Source of the DNA: Gracilaria domingensis
Lineage: Eukaryota > Rhodophyta > Florideophyceae > Gracilariales > Gracilariaceae
Direction of reading: 5' to 3'
Assembly: GCA_022539475.1 (NCBI GenBank)
Contig: VCMS01000007.1
Span: 603,496-667,495 of the forward strand
Length of the DNA: 64,000 nucleotides
Shown here: in pieces, positions 58,441 to 64,000 of the stretch
Numbering within the stretch: position 1 is the first letter of the stretch
Layout of the letters: every line of letters starts with the position of its first letter
The notes under the pieces: model-generated
Databases searched by the model: none
Told to the model about the DNA's origin: nothing
What the model saw: the letters and a program-made list of their open reading frames with translations, nothing else
Translations under genes and position numbers: made by a program

Positions 58441-59516
58441 TTATCTACTATTTAGCAGGACGCTGGATGGAGCTCGATGCATAAAAAGTTCCGCGCGGCC
58501 TTTAATTGTTTCATGTGTTCTTATTTTTACGGAAGCGGTGGAGCTAATTCCGCTCCTACGCGTGGGTTTGCCCAAGACCGAACGACCTGTACTACCTCTA
58601 TATCACTGCCACGGACCACTGCTCAGTATTGTTCATGTGTGAACCTATAAAGCTACTTTTTTATTCGCTTTGAGAGCTCATGATGTGTATCGTTCACATT
58701 GTTTTCAAAGCAAGCACACGCTTTCCAAACCCCTCTGCTTTCTCGATAACTATAGCAGAATACTATTCTTCTGGAGACAAGAGAGCTAGGTCACATCATC
58801 TACAGACAAGAATTGCGATGGGTATTCTAAGCAGTTTGCGTTTTATTCCGAACTCTGCAAGAAAAGGATCTCTTTTGCAACTCCAGAACCTTGTCATCCC
58901 GCCTTTATTGTCGATTTAAGAAAGCTCTCATTCTTCTCCGGACTATATCCTTTTCGGCTGCATTCAAATGCAGCGGCAACAAGAATTGGGTTCCGAGCCA
59001 TGAAAAGGGGCAGGTGTGAATCTGCGGATTCCCTCCATCGTTTGTCGTCTGAATCTGTATCGTACATGTACATTTTATGTTGTGTCTGTAGATCTGCCGA
59101 ACATCACATTTGCCACTACACGACAAGCAGGTGAACGGTTACAGACAAACTTGTCTGCCTAACGTTTCATGGAACTCATGAGCTTTCTATGACAAGCTAA
59201 CGGGCCGAAAGGGGGCAAATAACATACTAGGCGAATTCCTGGACATTCAAATTTCAAACCTATGCAATTGGACTGGAAATAGCCGGGGGTCCCCAGCCAG
59301 CAGATGCACGTGAGCTGGAAAGTGCTCGGCGAGCACTGCTCGCTGGGAAAAATCTATGCTGATGATGCTTGATACCTTTGGTACCTTGGCAGCAAGAACC
59401 CCGTAATAGAAACCGAAGTAAAAACGGAAAGCGCTTAGCTAACGCATGACTCCTAGCTGTTCTTTTACCAAGCTTTCATCAACCTGGGAAGTACAATTTA
59501 ACAGGGTGCGTTCGCG
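58441..59516. other. Intergenic region between RBX1 array and augmin-like gene
   Basis: 1.1 kb without a supported gene; short ORFs at 58680-58919 (+) and 58905-59126 (-) lack ATG context or domain. It contains ATACCTTTGGTAC (59372-59384). Confidence 0.5.
59372..59384. promoter_or_regulatory. Palindromic element, ATACCTTTGGTAC
   Basis: A copy of the recurring 13-mer with one arm mismatch, 133 bp upstream of the augmin-like ATG. Confidence 0.4.
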
Positions 59517-60989
59517 ATGACTGTTCGCGATGACTTGGTGGCATGGATGAAACAAGAGCTCCCTCATGTCAAAGTACCTAGCGAGGAAACACTTATCGCG
59601 ATAACCAAAGGTAAAAATCAGCAAGCTCTTTGGGAAGCGGTGACAAAACGCGTTCGTACAGAGGCGCATTCAAGGGAGATTCGAGCATTTTTGACCTTGA
59701 GTGCCGAAGACGAGCGATTCGAACCATCAAAGAATGACCGACATGAACTTCAACGCGTACTTGAAGAAACAAAGCGCGTCGAAAAGGATATATCGCTTTT
59801 GCGAGAGCAACTGGGAGAGGTTGATGACAAAGAAAAGGGGGATCTTACTGGCGCCGAGATTGACGAGGCAGCCATGGATGGTGTCTTGCACGTCGTTACA
59901 GACGAAGAAGAAGAGCTGACCCAACTTTTGGGACTACTTCAACGTTCTCCCTGGGGAGACGGTGGTGACTCGAGTGGGTCAGAGAGCGAAGACGAGAATG
60001 AAGAAACTGGAAACTCCATCGAAAGGGCTGTACGAAAGTGGTGTGAAAAGGGCGAAACTGAGTGGAATATAGCCGAAAGTGAGCTTCAAATGGCTCTAAG
60101 CGAAGGCTGGGGCGCCCGTGTGGGTTCGTCACTTTTGTCACTGCTACATGAAAACGAATCGTCTCTCGCTAGTATTGTTGGTATGGAGGGCAATACCGTA
60201 AGAACAGGTGCTGAAGAGCTGGTACGAGATGCTCAACTACGGGCATTCTCCCGTCTTAGAACACTGGAACGGGAGCATCGAGCAGCGGAGGAACGCGTGA
60301 AAACAACAAAGCAAGGTGTGGATAAATCGAGAGTGCTGTGGGCGCAAATTGAGGCAGAACGAGCTGCATTGATGTTTGCGTCGCAGCCCAGACCGATGAA
60401 TTCTGGTGCTGTGGCTGAAAGACGTGCTAAGCGAGCAGTACGTCGGGGAAAGGATGTCGTGAAAGAATTAGAAGACTGTGCGAAAGAGCTATGTACCGGA
60501 AGCTTGACTGTGCTGAAAACCGCGTCGAGAGATATATCAGACGTCACGAGCAGCGGCAAACAACTAGAAGCTGACCTACCCCGCGCGGCAGACGCAGCAG
60601 AGAATATGCTCAAACATGTAGAGCAGGAATTGAACCGCGAGAACCGCGAATATGATCCAAGGCAAACTGGCATTCCCATCCGCACATTAGCGAACGACCC
60701 CGTCGAAACTCAAGGCATACAGGAAGCGCGTAGGATGGAACTGCAGCGCTGGCGCAGCGAGAACGCTCGCATTGTTACTGGGCTCTCTGCGCAGAGCGAA
60801 GTTCTGTGCGAGCAGCGTGCACACGAGCTGCGGGAGCTGGACAGTGAGTGGTTGCCGCGATTGCAGCAGGCGGTGGAGGAGGCGGAGCGATGGCGTGAAG
60901 AGGACGTGGCGCGGTTAACGGAGAGCTTGCGGGAGTGGAGTACACAACCTGGGCGCGACGCAGCGCCGTGGCTGTTCGACTCGAGGTGA
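59517..60989 (+). CDS. HAUS5/AUG5-like augmin subunit, candidate
   Basis: A 490-aa intronless ORF with ATG at 59517. The first 60 residues (LVAWMKQELPHVKVPSEETL, ITKGKNQQALWEAVTKRVRT, REIRAFL) follow the conserved N-terminal pattern of augmin subunit 5: a short helix, P-S-x-E-x-L, a K/R-G-x motif, W near position 38, R-V-R, then IR. The rest is coiled coil (about 75-110, 240-300 and 400-480) with an acidic loop near 150. Augmin recruits gamma-tubulin to spindle microtubules for branching nucleation. The N-terminal similarity is by eye, and the protein is shorter than human HAUS5 (about 633 aa). Confidence 0.6.
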   Translation: MTVRDDLVAWMKQELPHVKVPSEETLIAITKGKNQQALWEAVTKRVRTEAHSREIRAFLTLSAEDERFEPSKNDRHELQRVLEETKRVEKDISLLREQLGEVDDKEKGDLTGAEIDEAAMDGVLHVVTDEEEELTQLLGLLQRSPWGDGGDSSGSESEDENEETGNSIERAVRKWCEKGETEWNIAESELQMALSEGWGARVGSSLLSLLHENESSLASIVGMEGNTVRTGAEELVRDAQLRAFSRLRTLEREHRAAEERVKTTKQGVDKSRVLWAQIEAERAALMFASQPRPMNSGAVAERRAKRAVRRGKDVVKELEDCAKELCTGSLTVLKTASRDISDVTSSGKQLEADLPRAADAAENMLKHVEQELNRENREYDPRQTGIPIRTLANDPVETQGIQEARRMELQRWRSENARIVTGLSAQSEVLCEQRAHELRELDSEWLPRLQQAVEEAERWREEDVARLTESLREWSTQPGRDAAPWLFDSR

Positions 60990-61505
60990 GGTTTTGTGAC
61001 GTAGTCTTGGAAGCTGTGATTGGGCGCGGGGACAGTACCTGGTAAGAATTTTTTGGAGACGCCGTATGGCGTGCTGCCAAGTGTGAAGGGGGTTGTGCTT
61101 TGGGCACTGCCCGCCGGTGGTTGTGGCCGCCATGAACGTTGGACATGACATGAGAGGAATTGCACGTGGAGTGCCAGTTTGTTTCTACGACCCTGTCGGA
61201 TTTGCTCGTAGCCATAATCTTCGGTCAAGCTAACTTCCTGCCGCTACAAAGCTTGGTTTCCTCTTCCCACTGCCACACTCGAGTTCCGCGGAGCAAATCT
61301 GCAACTGCTTTGAGACTTAGCACTCGACTAGATCAACTACGGGGTTCCGGCCCATTCGAGCATTAGGCACAACCCCGCAAAAGTTGGGAGCTCGCTCTGA
61401 AGCTAACATTTAAACTCGTCTTCTCTTTACTTCCGACCAGCTCGCTTGCTCCTTCTTTCATAGATCGTTACACATATAACTGGCATAATACCACACCACT
61501 ACAAT
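60990..61505. other. Intergenic region, 516 bp
   Basis: Nothing recognisable except GC-rich sequence near the end of the previous gene and a pyrimidine-rich stretch before the carrier ATG (61415-61465). Confidence 0.5.
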
Positions 61506-62546
61506 ATGTCGGCCTCATCCACGGATCAACAGCGCCCCCCCATGGCAGAGATCTTCAAGAAAGCTGGCAAACGCGCGATTGGCGGCGGTATTCCCGGCGC
61601 GGCCGCCATGGCAGCCCAGGTGGTCACTCTCATGCCGTTGCGCTCCACCATGAACTACCAATATCGTTATGGAAACTCTACCACAACCGCAGCGATTCGC
61701 ACACTGTACGCTGACGGGGGTGTTCGACGGTTTTATAGGGGCGTATTGCCAGCCTTGTTCCAAGGACCTTTGTCTCGTTTTGGAGACACTGCTGCGAACT
61801 CCGGTATGCTTACTCTCCTTGACTCGTTCGACAACACTAAGGACCTGCCAGTTGGTGTTAAAACAGCCGCCGCATCAAGCACTGCTGCGGCTTGGCGCAT
61901 CTTTCTTATGCGTAAGTTTGCATGTTTCTGCTCAATACCAGTCTTTGGTTTTTATACTGACTGTAATTCCCTATTACTTAGCTATTGATGCAATGAAGAC
62001 TACTTTGCAGGTTGAAGGTGCAAAGGGATTGACAGTCTTAAGAGGCAGGCTAGCCCACGGAGGTCCACTTGTTCTCTATCACGGAGCACTTGCGACATAC
62101 TCGGCAACCTTAGTTGGACAGTAAGTTATCGACCTCAGCCAGAGCTTTCCTTTGCATGACATCCTTCCTCTGATATTCTAACCTCTCAAAACGAAACAAG
62201 CTTTCCTTGGTTCTTCACCTTTAACACTCTCCAAGAATATATTCCGAAGCCGGATCCCGACAAAACCTTCCAGAAGTTTGGTCGCAATGCCTTCATTGGC
62301 TTCACTTCTTCAGTTATTTCCGATTGCTGCAGTAACAGTTTGCGTGTTGTTAAGACTACCAAGCAAACACATCAAACGCCAATTACTTACCCACAAGCGA
62401 TCAAGATGGTACTGGATGCCGATGGGATCATGGGCTTGCTGGGTCGCGGGCTACGTACCCGAATCATTGCTAATGGGTTCCAGGGGCTCACGTTTTCCGT
62501 TATCTGGAAGGCGCTCGAAGAGAAGTGGAACAAGGCTTACAACTGA
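61506..62546 (+). CDS. Mitochondrial carrier family protein (3 exons: 61506-61911, 61982-62120, 62201-62546)
   Basis: Spliced here to 296 aa, the usual carrier length. Three approximately 100-residue repeats: the first has TLMPLRSTMNYQYRYGN and GGVRRFYRGVLPALFQGPLS; the second, across the first splice (ATG C joined to CT ATT), has PIDAMKTTLQVEG with the PX[DE]XX[KR] signature and LYHGALATYSA. The third has FIGFTSSVISDCCSNSLRVV and GIMGLLGRGLRTRIIANGFQ. Signature prolines or acids are degenerate in repeats 1 and 3. Substrate unknown. Introns are 70 and 80 bp. Confidence 0.88.
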
Positions 62547-62552
62547 GCAATC

Positions 62553-63626
62553 TTATGTATTTCCTTTTAACGGGCTAAGCGTATCATATGGCACCTCTTG
62601 CATGTACTTATCGCGGATTTCCTCTATGTCCGTAACCATATCATGCTTACGTATAGGGTTGCGCAGTAAATATGCAGGATGGAATACTGGCATTACACGC
62701 GGCTGTTTTCCACCCCCGTACCATTTTCCTCTGACCTTGGTGATGCTAACGGGCCCTAGCATTGCTTGCGCTGCAACTGCACCTGCAAGCACAATGATTG
62801 CGGGTTGGATCAACCGTATTTCCTCAAGAAGAAAGGGCTTATAGTACTGCATTTCGGCAGTGTTTGGTGTCCTATTCTTTCGAGGTCTTCTCTTCACCAC
62901 ATTTGTCACGTAAATCTGTGTCTCGATATCAAATCCTCCATAGTGGAAGATCTTGTCCAGCAGTTCTCCAGCTCGGCCAACGAATGGCTGTCCCAACTTA
63001 TCCTCCATTTCGCCAGGCGCTTCGCCAATGATCATTAATTTCGCTGTCGTAGATCCCCGATACGTTACAATTCGTCCTCCCTCGCTTTGCAGAGGGTCGT
63101 CTTTCAACTGCTCCAAAGCTTTCATTAGATCTTCATGAGAAGCAAAGTGCATACCGTTTTCAATGCCTGCTTCCTTGAGCTGTACTTCTTCAAGTCCTGT
63201 AGGCTTAGTTTTTTTGTTCGCAGCTTTCTTTCTGGTCTTGCCCTTTTTGACGTCAATCTCATTCTTACTTTTTCGCTTCTCTTTGTTTTCTGCTTTCGCA
63301 CCAGCGCTAATCTCCGTCACCCCCCCTTCTTGTGCTCCTGAAAGTGCGTCATGTCCTGCACTTGGATTTTCGTTCTCCAAACCATTAGACTCGGACGATT
63401 GACAGCTTGCTCTGCGGGAGCGGGCTACTCGGTACTTGTGAAATGGAGATGGCATGAATATTTTTGCTTTAGCTGCGTCGCTGATATCTGAACACATACT
63501 CCATCTCCCAACTCTGAACTTGAGTGAATGCCCGATGCTCCGGACCGTAAGCCTTGACCGCGTCAAAACGGCCAACTGCGGGACGTAAGCAAACGCCAAA
63601 CCCATTGCCTGCTTTGATGGACTCAT
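62553..63626 (-). CDS. Family-4 uracil-DNA glycosylase, cyanobacterial type, Fe-S ligands lost
   Basis: A 357-aa ORF with ATG at 63624-63626. Residues 1-160 are a targeting-like and then very basic, disordered region (KEKRKSKNEIDVKKGKTRKK). The glycosylase domain follows: LMIIGEAPGEMEDKLGQPFV, GRAGELLDKI, YVTNVVKRRPRKNRTPN, ILAGAVAAQAMLGP-type and VFHPAYLLRNP with the catalytic-pocket His. It removes uracil from DNA. Canonical family-4 enzymes have four Cys for a 4Fe-4S cluster. Here the usual KC in NVVKCRP is KR, the later Cys before P is Y (MQYYKPF), and no CxxC is present before the domain. Cyanobacterial and plastid homologues show similar loss. It overlaps no gene; its 3' end is 7 bp from the convergent carrier. 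Confidence 0.85.
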   Translation of the reverse strand: MSPSKQAMGLAFAYVPQLAVLTRSRLTVRSIGHSLKFRVGRWSMCSDISDAAKAKIFMPSPFHKYRVARSRRASCQSSESNGLENENPSAGHDALSGAQEGGVTEISAGAKAENKEKRKSKNEIDVKKGKTRKKAANKKTKPTGLEEVQLKEAGIENGMHFASHEDLMKALEQLKDDPLQSEGGRIVTYRGSTTAKLMIIGEAPGEMEDKLGQPFVGRAGELLDKIFHYGGFDIETQIYVTNVVKRRPRKNRTPNTAEMQYYKPFLLEEIRLIQPAIIVLAGAVAAQAMLGPVSITKVRGKWYGGGKQPRVMPVFHPAYLLRNPIRKHDMVTDIEEIRDKYMQEVPYDTLSPLKGNT

Positions 63627-64000
63627 TTCCCTCGACCTGGAGCGGCACTGGCAGTAACGGAACGCAAAAGTAGGAACTCAAAAACCCTGTACTGTAGTTA
63701 AAAAGACTTAACGGATGAAGAATGAATGACAGATGGGAAAGATGTTACGGGTGACAACCCTTTGCTATCGGATTGCACGCTCAGGGTAGGATACCTTACT
63801 CTAGGGCTCAAAGGCTATAAGGCTAGCCTTCTGTTCCATGGATTTTTTGTGTTCTTTAATAATCGTAGATACTGTCTGTGGAATTGCAGGCGCTTCCTGC
63901 CTCATGAAAAGCAGGCGGTATGACTTCATGCTTCCCTTTGCACTGGCTAGTTCGGCTTTCGAGTTCGTCAATGGCGAAGATCATTACATTTTGCAACCCG
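63627..64000. other. Intergenic end of window
   Basis: 374 bp upstream of the uracil-DNA glycosylase start, with no recognisable gene or motif. Confidence 0.5.

Noticed and set aside
1-64000. CRISPR arrays, rRNA genes, bacterial operons
   Set aside because: None seen. Gene structure, introns and protein families are eukaryotic throughout.

Overview
The window is nuclear DNA from a eukaryote with a plastid of cyanobacterial origin, most likely a red alga. I infer this from intron-poor genes with short GT-AG introns, a divergent but full-length actin with one early intron, a PLAT-less lipoxygenase ending in isoleucine, and three nuclear genes of bacterial or cyanobacterial type (RNase P protein, a DprA/LOG-like Rossmann protein, a family-4 uracil-DNA glycosylase). 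I cannot fix the genus; a florideophyte would fit.

Layout. 0-5 kb: the 3' end of an unrecognised gene, a small coiled-coil gene and a DNAJC11 homologue. 5-10 kb: a small lineage-specific basic protein, then a 4-kb gap with stacked palindromes. 10-17 kb: an EF-hand Na+/Ca2+ exchanger-like transporter, a NELF-B-like protein, a UBA-containing ArfGAP and CNOT9. 17.7-23 kb: a TIR-NB-ARC-WD40 receptor, tail to tail with a decayed WD40 relic. 23-32 kb: a HEI10-like RING protein, a tail-anchored coiled-coil protein, then a very GC-rich block with a poly-Ala protein, a spliced R1-type zinc-finger gene and importin-11. 32-44 kb: lipoxygenase, the plastid Rossmann-fold protein, actin and APE2. 44-51 kb: a charged/Pro-Tyr-rich protein, a repeat-rich interval and a second copy of the small basic protein family. 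51-55 kb: a spliced small gene, nuclear rnpA and a mitochondrial-type Xaa-Pro aminopeptidase. 55-64 kb: three tandem RBX1 genes, an augmin subunit 5-like gene, a mitochondrial carrier and the uracil-DNA glycosylase.

Three patterns run across genes. First, an interrupted palindrome GTACC-NNN-GGTAC recurs in intergenic DNA, often 130-480 bp upstream of start codons and in several divergent promoters. Second, short 5'-truncated retroposon tails ending in (GAA)n or (GA)n are scattered through the window. They carry a conserved 3' hairpin design (loop GGAATTAG or similar, stems that change by compensation), several have clear target-site duplications, and one is confirmed by an empty site in a tandem gene copy. 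Third, the 26-29 kb block has extreme GC content with in-frame trinucleotide runs.

Several genes were assembled here from more than one exon: ArfGAP, CNOT9, HEI10-like, R1 zinc finger, DprA-like, actin, the 149-aa gene, the RBX1 copies and the carrier. Splice sites were chosen by eye from reading frame, GT/AG and family conservation; no transcript evidence was available.
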